Shown here piece by piece: positions 8,265 through 15,248 of a DNA stretch of 64,000 nucleotides. The stretch covers positions 1,059,501 to 1,123,500 of the forward strand of contig NZ_CP040106.1 of assembly GCF_005281475.1 (NCBI RefSeq), written 5' to 3'. Position numbers and translations under genes: made by a program. This stretch comes from Echinicola rosea. Its GTDB lineage: Bacteria; Bacteroidota; Bacteroidia; Cytophagales; Cyclobacteriaceae. Each line of letters starts with the position of its first letter. The first letter of the stretch is position 1. The notes beneath the pieces were generated by a model. The model had not been told where the DNA came from. It was given only the letters and a program-made list of their open reading frames with translations, and did no database searches.

Positions 8265-8945
8265 TTGAAATCCAGTATCACACCTGTATATAAATTTATC
8301 GTTCTCTGCTTGCTGCTGACAGGAACTGCTACATTGGCACATGCTCAACTTAGTGTTGGCTTTCGTGGGGGAGTTTCATACTCTGGCATGTCTTATCGAC
8401 CCACAGTGGCCATTCCAAAGACAAAAGCTCATGGCGTAAAAAGCAAGCCCATTTACGGCATAGCCATCGAGCATTATTTTAAAAACCATGCGGGAGTGGA
8501 GCTGGATATCCAGTATTTGACGACTGGCTATGTCGAGTACAATGAAGATGAAACCCTCTCTAACGAAACGGAGCTGGATTACCTGAAAATCCCCTTTCTA
8601 TCCAATTTTTATTTTGGACGATCGGGGAGATTCCACATCAAGATGGGACCCCACTTTGGCTATTTGCTTAACGCTACCGATGTCCGGAGAGAATTTGAAT
8701 CAAAGAATCCTGACTTGCCTATTTTACCTACCTATGGCCAGCCGGGAGATGATCCCAAGAAATTTATGTATGGACTGACTGCTGGCGCCGGTATTTCCAA
8801 AGTTTTTGGAAAAAGTACCATTGTCGCTGAAGTAAGGGCTTCTTATGAACTTGGCAGGCCGGAAAGCCAAGACCGGATTTTTGACATGGAAATCACCAAC
8901 CTGGAGTTTACCGTCTCCTATCTTTTCCAAGTGATGGAGAAATAA
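8265..8945 (+). CDS. Outer-membrane beta-barrel protein (PorT-like fold)
   Basis: 226 aa with a signal peptide (KFIVLCLLLTGTATLAHAQ, cleavage after HAQ near residue 28). Alternating-hydrophobicity strands follow, starting LSVGFRGGVSYSGMSY and ending with an aromatic C-terminal strand (LEFTVSYLFQVMEK). This is the pattern of the small barrels called outer-membrane beta-barrel (PorT-like) in Bacteroidota. The only start that keeps the signal peptide is a TTG at 8265; no in-frame ATG precedes it within reach. Substrate and role are unknown. It stands alone after a terminator. Confidence 0.75.
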   Translation: MKSSITPVYKFIVLCLLLTGTATLAHAQLSVGFRGGVSYSGMSYRPTVAIPKTKAHGVKSKPIYGIAIEHYFKNHAGVELDIQYLTTGYVEYNEDETLSNETELDYLKIPFLSNFYFGRSGRFHIKMGPHFGYLLNATDVRREFESKNPDLPILPTYGQPGDDPKKFMYGLTAGAGISKVFGKSTIVAEVRASYELGRPESQDRIFDMEITNLEFTVSYLFQVMEK

Positions 8946-9061
8946 TAAAGCAGCAGAAAGATTCAACCCAGTTTATGCATTTGGGATCGTCATAGCCTGT
9001 CCCGATGGCGGTCGCAATACTTGGCCATGGCGTAGATAGCTGAGTGCATATTCCCAGTTCG

Positions 9062-9744
9062 ATGCCGTTTAGTTAAGGGGATTTCCTTCTTTTCATATAC
9101 CTAAAAGTCCTTTTTTTGATTGACTTTGGCTGGGGAAACCTGATCATCCTGGTAGATTTTATCCTTTTCCTTTTTTCCATTGATGAAAAAAGAAAGAAAA
9201 AAATCTAGGCCGATGGTCTGCCTTTTAAAATGGAACATGGATTTCCCCTGCGACGTGGATCCGTTACCCATTTTAATTTCCACCCGATGGCTACGGCCTA
9301 AAACCGAGTGGGTCTCGCTGTTCCACGACGCGAGCCAACTCCCCTTCTTAACGGCCTCCACCATTGGCTGGAAAACAGGCATACCAAGGGCCGTCATAAG
9401 GAAGCGATACATCCTTGGGACTTATTAACTGAATCCGCCTTGCAGGTATTGGGCGTTAAGAAATTAAATAGCGGGCGGGCAAAAAGACTGGCTTGTTTGA
9501 CGAAATGCTGACCAAAAAGAATGTCGGCAGCTAAAAAGAAGGAGTTTGCCTGCATGAGGGAAGGTTTTAATTTTAGGCCAATAGATGCACACCTGTGCGC
9601 CGTGGCGTAGCGGCGGGGTTTTTGGGGTTACTTTTTTGACCTGAAGCAAAAAAGTAACAAAGGTAAAGAGATGAAAACCATCTTGGAATTTAGCAGAAAA
9701 ACAATAGAACCAATATTTCCAGGTACATACTAACTAAACGGCAT
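9062..9744. mobile_element. 683-bp element with 14-bp terminal inverted repeats (copy A)
   Basis: The element starts with ATGCCGTTTAGTTA and ends with its exact reverse complement TAACTAAACGGCAT. It is nearly the same length and sequence as copies B (25632-26315) and C (26330-27012), and its right half matches truncated copy D. Inside lie a conserved 103-codon frame on the minus strand (9101-9412), an overlapping 82-codon frame on the plus strand, and a 12-bp inverted repeat at 9627-9658 (GTTACTTTTTTG/CAAAAAAGTAAC). No transposase is encoded, so it looks like a non-autonomous, MITE-like element. I see no clear target-site duplication. Confidence 0.8.
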
Positions 9745-9820
9745 TGATTCCCGGTTCAAAGACAATTCCTTCATGCCACCGTGAGGATGATTAATTCGGC
9801 AGCTCCTATGGTAAAAACTG

Positions 9821-10939
9821 CTACTCCATTCCAGGTAAAATAATCTTGGCATAGCCTATTTTGTCATCACTTTCCTGCTGGGCAAGTTTCAGGTAAAAGC
9901 CATCAGGCATAAAAAATCCCAAAGAAGAAAATTCCCGAGATGTAAATTTCAACTCTGCAGTTTTGGTTAAGCTTTTATCCAATAGAATGAAGCTTTGATG
10001 TTCTACTTTACGCTCCGTATCCACTGATAATTTTGCTGCTCTAACCAACAGCTCATGCCAAGGACTGTACTGCAAGGTTCCATACTGACTGGACTCAGGA
10101 TTTGGATTAAAAACGATGTATTCACCACTTTTGTCTGTTGTGCCACGCAAAAATTCCATGGGTTCACTACTTCCCGCATCCACCCACGAATGCTTTTCAT
10201 CTCTAATGCAGAGTAGCCTATCATCCGCCGCAAATGAAATATAATGTTCCTTTTTACGGTCCGAATATGCGTGGGAATAGTGACAAAACTCCGAATCATC
10301 CAGAAAGTCCTCGTACTTCTCCGGAAAAGTAAAGGGCACATATTTCTCCTCGTCAGTTTGCAAATCATATTGCATTAGCCAGTTTTCATATGCCAACATG
10401 GGTGCTTTCAGCACAAATGGGACATCAGTAAGGATGACCTTATTCCCTATGAGGTAAATCGGATTGTGGACAAAAGTGGCATAATGGCTGCTTCCCCTTA
10501 CAGTGTTTTCGTGGGCAGGGAGATCATGCCTACTGAGTACCTTGGCCCGATGATCTGCCACGATCAGCTGCTTTCCACCGGACAGAAACAGCACGCTGTC
10601 TTCACTGATCAAGCTACCAGAAATAAAACTGCCTATGCCATTGGGGCCTTCCTCTTCAAAAGGCTGGGCAGATAAAAGGCTACCCGATTGGGCATCATAC
10701 AGCAAAAGCCTGCGACCATTAACCTGGCCAAGCAGTACTTTTCCTTCTTTTTCCAGATAGGTAAAATCATTTCCCAGCGACTGTGTATTAATATCTTTTT
10801 CAAGCCATAAAGTATCCTTTACCAAATCCCTAAGGTTACCAGATTCTAATGTATTGTTATGAGCTGATTTACTATGGCAACTGAATAGAATTCCGGCCCA
10901 AAAGAAGGGTATGATATATCGGGGAAATAGATATTGCAT
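9821..10939 (-). CDS. DUF4221-like lipoprotein (predicted beta-propeller)
   Basis: A 372-aa lipoprotein: the N-terminus ends in a lipobox with C21 (GILFSC). The rest is rich in repeated beta strands and has the layout I associate with DUF4221 / six-bladed propeller proteins of Cyclobacteriaceae. Examples are LLYDAQSG, LIVADHRAKVLSRHDLPAHENTVRG and the closing IGYAKIILPG. Such proteins are usually anchored at the outer membrane; their ligands are unknown to me. It is a single-gene unit next to element copy A. A truncated relative lies at 60381-61028. Confidence 0.7.
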   Translation of the reverse strand: MQYLFPRYIIPFFWAGILFSCHSKSAHNNTLESGNLRDLVKDTLWLEKDINTQSLGNDFTYLEKEGKVLLGQVNGRRLLLYDAQSGSLLSAQPFEEEGPNGIGSFISGSLISEDSVLFLSGGKQLIVADHRAKVLSRHDLPAHENTVRGSSHYATFVHNPIYLIGNKVILTDVPFVLKAPMLAYENWLMQYDLQTDEEKYVPFTFPEKYEDFLDDSEFCHYSHAYSDRKKEHYISFAADDRLLCIRDEKHSWVDAGSSEPMEFLRGTTDKSGEYIVFNPNPESSQYGTLQYSPWHELLVRAAKLSVDTERKVEHQSFILLDKSLTKTAELKFTSREFSSLGFFMPDGFYLKLAQQESDDKIGYAKIILPGME

Positions 10940-11004
10940 AACTAAAGTTTTTAAAATCTACTAAAAATATAGTCGTCTCGCAAACCTAAATAACTTTTAG
11001 GGCA

Positions 11005-11038
11005 ACAAAAGAAAAAGCCATCCGCCGCAGCGGATGGC
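11005..11038 (-). terminator. intrinsic terminator after pruA
   Basis: Read on the minus strand, a 9-bp perfect stem (GCCATCCGC / GCGGATGGC, loop of four) is followed by TTTTTCTTTTG. It lies 37 bases past the pruA stop. Confidence 0.85.
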
Positions 11039-11074
11039 CATACCAAATGATTACACGTCAATTATCCAATCACT

Positions 11075-12706
11075 TCACTCTTCACCGAGGAATGGATATC
11101 GATAATCGGTTGGCGTGACGAAGGTTTCCTTGATGGTCCTTGGTGATACCCAACGTAGCATATTGATCATTGCTCCTGCCTTATCGTTGGTACCTGATTT
11201 TCTCGCACCGCCAAACGGCTGCTGACCAACCACCGCTCCAGTTGGCTTGTCATTGATATAGAAGTTGCCCGCAGCATTTCTGAGCTTTTGCGTGGCCAGC
11301 TGCGCAGCGTAACGATCATGGGAGAAGATCGCACCGGTCAATCCATACGGAGAAGTCTTGTCCACTAGCTCGAGTGCCTCCTCAAAATGATCTTCCTGAT
11401 AGACATAAATGGTCAGCACTGGGCCAAAGATCTCTTCATACATCGTAGTGTACATCGGGTCTTTGGTAAGGAGCACCGTCGGCTCTACAAAGTAGCCCTT
11501 AGACTTGTCGTAGTTGCCACCGGCCACGACTTCCAGACCATCTGCTTTTGCCTTGTCGATGTATTTGGCGATTTTGTCAAAGGACTTTTCATCGATTACC
11601 GCATTGACGAAGTTGCTGAAATCTTCCGGCCCACCCATTTTGATGGTGGCCAAGTCTTCTTTCATGTATTTTTTCACATCTTCCCAAAGATTGGAAGGGA
11701 TGTAGGCCCTGGATGCGGCTGAGCATTTTTGGCCTTGGAATTCGAATGCGCCACGAACCAAGCCAGTGGCCAATTGCTTGGCATCAGCAGACTTGTGTGC
11801 GATGACAAAGTCCTTACCACCCGTCTCCCCAACGATTCTAGGATATGATTTATATTTCTCGATATTGTTACCGATAGTTTTCCAAATGGTCTGGAATACG
11901 GCTGTGGATCCTGTAAAATGAATCCCGGCAAATTCCGGGTGTTCGAAAATCACCTCACCGGCAGAAGGGCCATCCACATAGACCAAATTGATGACACCAT
12001 CAGGAACGCCCGCTTCCCTGAACACCTGCATCAAGAGATTGGCGGCGTAAATCTGCGTATAGGCTGGCTTCCACACGACGGTATTGCCCATCATGGCAGG
12101 TGCTGTAGGCAGGTTTCCCGCGATGGCCGTGAAGTTAAACGGGGTCAAAGCAAAGACAAATCCTTCCAACGGCCGCTGTTCCAACCTATTCCAAACTCCG
12201 TCTCCAGAGATAGGAGGCTGCTGCTTGTAGATTTCGGTCATATATTTGACATTGAACCGCAGGAAATCCACGATTTCACAGGCAGAATCAATCTCGGCTT
12301 GGAAAGCATTTTTTGATTGTCCCAGCATGGTCGCTGCGTTCATTTTATATCGATAAGGGCCTGCTATTAGATCGGCGGCTTTCAGAAAAATAGCGGCGCG
12401 CTGCTCCCATTCCATGGTTTCCCAAGCTTCCTTGGCACCCAAAGCGGCATTGATCGCCTGCTCTACATGGGACTTGTCGCCCTCATGAAAGTGTCCAAGA
12501 AGATGCTGATGGTCATGAGGAGGAGACAGCGGAACCTTGTTCCCTGTTCTTACTTCTTCACTTCCAATATACATCGGAACATCTACCTCCTTGGAACGTG
12601 CCTCCTGCAGGGCTGCCTGCAGGCTAGCACGGGCGGGTGTCCCTGGTGCATAATCAAAAACCGGTTCATTTTTTGGTTCCGGAACATTAAAAAAACCTTT
12701 TAGCAT
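11075..12706 (-). CDS. pruA: 1-pyrroline-5-carboxylate dehydrogenase
   Basis: A 543-aa aldehyde dehydrogenase that oxidises glutamate semialdehyde (from P5C) to glutamate with NAD+, the second step of proline breakdown. The catalytic cysteine is C328 in GQKCSAASR and the general-base glutamate is E294 in GETGGKD; the FTGSTAVF nucleotide-binding turn and the C-terminal oligomerisation segment (PFGGARKSGTNDK) are present. It is the stand-alone enzyme type rather than the bifunctional PutA; no proline dehydrogenase gene is in the window. It has its own promoter and terminator. Confidence 0.93.
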   Translation of the reverse strand: MLKGFFNVPEPKNEPVFDYAPGTPARASLQAALQEARSKEVDVPMYIGSEEVRTGNKVPLSPPHDHQHLLGHFHEGDKSHVEQAINAALGAKEAWETMEWEQRAAIFLKAADLIAGPYRYKMNAATMLGQSKNAFQAEIDSACEIVDFLRFNVKYMTEIYKQQPPISGDGVWNRLEQRPLEGFVFALTPFNFTAIAGNLPTAPAMMGNTVVWKPAYTQIYAANLLMQVFREAGVPDGVINLVYVDGPSAGEVIFEHPEFAGIHFTGSTAVFQTIWKTIGNNIEKYKSYPRIVGETGGKDFVIAHKSADAKQLATGLVRGAFEFQGQKCSAASRAYIPSNLWEDVKKYMKEDLATIKMGGPEDFSNFVNAVIDEKSFDKIAKYIDKAKADGLEVVAGGNYDKSKGYFVEPTVLLTKDPMYTTMYEEIFGPVLTIYVYQEDHFEEALELVDKTSPYGLTGAIFSHDRYAAQLATQKLRNAAGNFYINDKPTGAVVGQQPFGGARKSGTNDKAGAMINMLRWVSPRTIKETFVTPTDYRYPFLGEE

Positions 12707-12738
12707 AATGATTTGAGTTTTATATATTCTGTATGAAA

Positions 12739-12746
12739 CAAATATA
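12739..12746 (-). promoter_or_regulatory. -7 box (TATATTTG) of pruA
   Basis: A TAnnTTTG match on the minus strand about 33 bases before the pruA ATG. A TTTG lies upstream (12771-12774) with a long 24-base spacer. Confidence 0.5.
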
Positions 12747-12791
12747 GGAATATACCCTAAAATACCATGCCAAAGTTAGCTTTTGGAGGGA

Positions 12792-13487
12792 TCACAGTAT
12801 TTTTTTCAATTCCTCTAAATCACTAATAGTAAACGTCGCCAATAGCTCATTGTTTAGCTTGGAAGGATTAAAAAACACCTGATCAATGGAAGCATTTCTG
12901 GCACCCTCAATATCCGAAATGGGATTATCCCCGATCATAAGGCATTCATCCGGTGAAGCCCCCAGTTGGTTCATGGCATATTCAAAAATCCGCTTATCAG
13001 GTTTTTTATGCCCCGTGGTTTCTGAGGTGACTACCAGCTGAAAGAAGGACTGGATGCCAGAAGAGGTCATTTTCAGTGCCTGGCTTTCATTAAAGCCATT
13101 GGTGATGATGTGAAGCTCGTACTTGGGGTGAAGATATTGCAGGATTTCTATTGAATAGGGAAACAGATGGCGCTTAGACGAGGTACGTTTCATAAAATCC
13201 TCTTCCATGGCATGGGGTACGGGGACATTATGCGCGCCAAATTCATCAAATATTCTCCTGAAACGCTCTTTTCTCAGGGTGACCTTATCCAATGCCCCTA
13301 CATTATAATCCTCCCAAAGCCCATTGTTTACCTGAAGGAAGGTGTGGTAGAAATCATGGTTGGTGGGTACCCCAAGTCCCTCTAGGGCATAAATTTCATA
13401 TAACTCCGATAAGGATTCCTGCACGTTACGATCGTAATCCCATAACGTGTGGTCCAGATCAAAAAAAAGGTGCTTATACTTTTTCAA
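12792..13487 (-). CDS. YjjG-type HAD nucleotidase
   Basis: 231 aa of the haloacid-dehalogenase superfamily. Motif I is FDLDHT with nucleophile D10 and general acid D12; motif II is the ITN of HIITNGF; motif III/IV are KKPDKRIF and MIGDNPISDIEGA. Length, the WDYDRN segment after motif I, and the helical cap match the YjjG noncanonical-pyrimidine 5'-nucleotidase group, which dephosphorylates damaged nucleotides such as 5-substituted dUMP. Substrate assignment within HAD families is uncertain. It is 14 bases downstream of an ArsR-type regulator gene and probably cotranscribed with it. Confidence 0.8.
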   Translation of the reverse strand: MKKYKHLFFDLDHTLWDYDRNVQESLSELYEIYALEGLGVPTNHDFYHTFLQVNNGLWEDYNVGALDKVTLRKERFRRIFDEFGAHNVPVPHAMEEDFMKRTSSKRHLFPYSIEILQYLHPKYELHIITNGFNESQALKMTSSGIQSFFQLVVTSETTGHKKPDKRIFEYAMNQLGASPDECLMIGDNPISDIEGARNASIDQVFFNPSKLNNELLATFTISDLEELKKIL

Positions 13488-13501
13488 AACGATACGTTGG
13501 T

Positions 13502-13882
13502 TTACCGGTACGGATGATTTTCAATTTTATTAATGGCCAGTTCCCTATTGGAACGCAGTATTTCATAAATCTCCTGATCACGTAAAAGATTTACATCTTT
13601 TTCAATAAACTTAAAAATCTGGTTGATGATCTCGACCGCTTCATCCAAAATATAATAAAATGTCCATTGGTCGATCCTTTTACTTCCCACCAAGCCTGCG
13701 TTTTTCAAGTAGGCGAGGTGTCGGCTTGTTTTGGTTTGGGTAAAGTCCAGAATATGTTCCAGATCGGAAATACACATTTCCTTATTTTGGATCAGGAGGT
13801 GGATAATCCTTACCCTGGACTCTTCGGAAAGTGCCTTAAAAACCCGCATCCCGTAATTCAAACTGATATTCTTGAGTCGCAT
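13502..13882 (-). CDS. ArsR-family transcriptional regulator
   Basis: A 126-aa winged-helix repressor-type protein. The recognition region reads CISDLEHILDFTQTKTSRHLAYLKNAGLV, a textbook ArsR/SmtB helix-turn-helix, followed by a wing (IDQWTFYYIL). No Cys- or His-rich metal site is evident, so it may respond to something other than a metal. It lies 14 bases before the HAD nucleotidase gene and is likely in the same transcript; it probably regulates its own operon, but no operator was identified. Confidence 0.88.
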   Translation of the reverse strand: MRLKNISLNYGMRVFKALSEESRVRIIHLLIQNKEMCISDLEHILDFTQTKTSRHLAYLKNAGLVGSKRIDQWTFYYILDEAVEIINQIFKFIEKDVNLLRDQEIYEILRSNRELAINKIENHPYR

Positions 13883-14016
13883 TTAATAACTTTTAACGAA
13901 GAAACCTGCCTGAAATTAAGAAAATACGGGGAAAATAACCTATAATAGCAGTTGAATTCAGGGGTGTAGGGCGAACTATTTTAATGTCCTATCGTTTCTT
14001 TTAATAAAGGGCTATT

Positions 14017-14664
14017 TTGAAAATATCATTTACATATCTTGGTTTCTTTTTTTGCTTTGTACTGGTCTTTTTGCTAACGGCAAATGCACATGCCCAGGAC
14101 ACACAGGAAAAAAAAGTAGTACAGCTGTCAGGAATTATCCTTAACGCCGACAGTACCAGCGCTGTTTCCGGTGTGAACGTCTATGTACCTCGCAAAGGCC
14201 GTGGGACCAGTTCCAACCAATTCGGTTATTTCTCACTGCCCGTGGCAGAAGGTGATAGTGTGGTTTTTAGCTTTGTAGGTCTCAAAAACCAGGCATTCAA
14301 AGTACCTGCAAAGGTAGCGAAAGATAAGCTCAGCCTTATCCTCACCATGGCTCAGGATGAAATTGCGCTTGGAGAAGTCGAGGTGATGCCTTACCCTACC
14401 GAAGAGGAATTCAAGCAAGCGGTATTGGCTATGAATGTCGAAGAGATCCCGCTTGACCGTGGCAATCTTAGCCCTCAAATGCTCCTTCGATGGGCTGAAC
14501 AGATGCCTGCTTCTGCCAATGAAAACTTCAGGACCTTCCAAAGTGGCCAAATGCAACAGCTTCAGGACCGTTATGGACCAAGATCTTTCCCACTGCTCAA
14601 TCCATTTGCTTGGGCTGAATTTATCAAATCCATCAAGCGAGGCGACCTGAAAAATAACGACTAA
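14017..14664 (+). CDS. Secreted carboxypeptidase-regulatory-like domain protein
   Basis: 215 aa with a signal peptide (cleavage near AHAQ, residue 27). It then has one CarboxypepD_reg-like beta-sandwich: VVQLSGIILNADSTSAVSGVNVYVP, GTSSNQFGYFSLPVAEGDSVVFSFVG. This is the domain that starts SusC-type receptors, but here no barrel follows; residues 120-215 are a helical tail with LLNPFAWAEFIKSIKR. The start is TTG at 14017 with AAAGG seven bases earlier; no ATG gives the signal peptide. It is likely periplasmic or surface-associated; function unknown. Confidence 0.75.
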   Translation: MKISFTYLGFFFCFVLVFLLTANAHAQDTQEKKVVQLSGIILNADSTSAVSGVNVYVPRKGRGTSSNQFGYFSLPVAEGDSVVFSFVGLKNQAFKVPAKVAKDKLSLILTMAQDEIALGEVEVMPYPTEEEFKQAVLAMNVEEIPLDRGNLSPQMLLRWAEQMPASANENFRTFQSGQMQQLQDRYGPRSFPLLNPFAWAEFIKSIKRGDLKNND

Positions 14665-14751
14665 TATCTTCCAAACCCTATTTTATCGTTCTGACGACAG
14701 CGAAGCACATAACATTTTTTCTCAAAAAATGCTTTTGTTTCAAAAATTAGC

Positions 14752-14759
14752 TACATTTG
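14752..14759 (+). promoter_or_regulatory. -7 box (TACATTTG), leaderless arrangement
   Basis: A TAnnTTTG match with its G at 14759, exactly seven bases before the ATG at 14766. A TTTG lies upstream at 14734-14737 with a 14-base spacer. Confidence 0.45.
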
Positions 14760-14765
14760 CTGTCT

Positions 14766-15143
14766 ATGAGCGGCAATAAAGGCACAAATCGAAATATAAT
14801 TCACGAAAGGATGACCGTCCTTTTGGTGGCTATTTGCTGCTTTATTATTTCCAATTCACAGTATTTTTTGAGTTCGACCGAAAAGTCATCAGATGGTGAC
14901 AACATCGAATACTCCCAGCATTCTGGGGATGATGATCAGGACAATCAAACATTTTTGGATGTTGCTACTGACGCCGTGATGGTTCCATTTGCGAGTTTGG
15001 TGGCAGAAAGCACAATGAAACTGATCTATGAAATCATCGGCTTCGAAGAGCAACGCGCCATACCTCAAGCGACGATGGCACGATATCCAAGTCATTTTTT
15101 GGAAGTACTGTTGGAGCAGATCGTGGCTCCCAATGCACCGTAA
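14766..15143 (+). CDS. Hypothetical protein with one N-terminal hydrophobic segment
   Basis: 125 aa starting at the ATG at 14766; an in-frame TTG nine bases earlier is part of the promoter box and is rejected. After a short polar N-terminus comes MTVLLVAICCFIISNSQYFL, a signal peptide or membrane anchor. An acidic, Asp-rich linker (about 45-65) and an amphipathic C-terminal part follow. I recognise no family. It precedes secDF by 105 bases, in a gap that holds a CAGCAGCG/CGCTGCTG hairpin (15166-15187) without a T-run. Confidence 0.55.
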   Translation: MSGNKGTNRNIIHERMTVLLVAICCFIISNSQYFLSSTEKSSDGDNIEYSQHSGDDDQDNQTFLDVATDAVMVPFASLVAESTMKLIYEIIGFEEQRAIPQATMARYPSHFLEVLLEQIVAPNAP

Positions 15144-15248
15144 AGCTACTTTTTCATTCCGCTAGCAGCAGCGCCACACCGCTGCTGATCATTCTCTATT
15201 GAATTTCAATCAACATTATTAATTATAGTTATTTCATTTAATTAGATC

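Noticed and set aside
9180..9511. Plus-strand frames inside element copy A, with equivalents in copies B and C
   Set aside because: They overlap each other and the minus-strand frame, shift in length between copies and look like by-products of the repeat.
14757..14765. TTG start codons at 14757, 32627 and 62074
   Set aside because: Each TTG is part of a TAnnTTTG promoter box; an in-frame ATG follows closely in all three cases.
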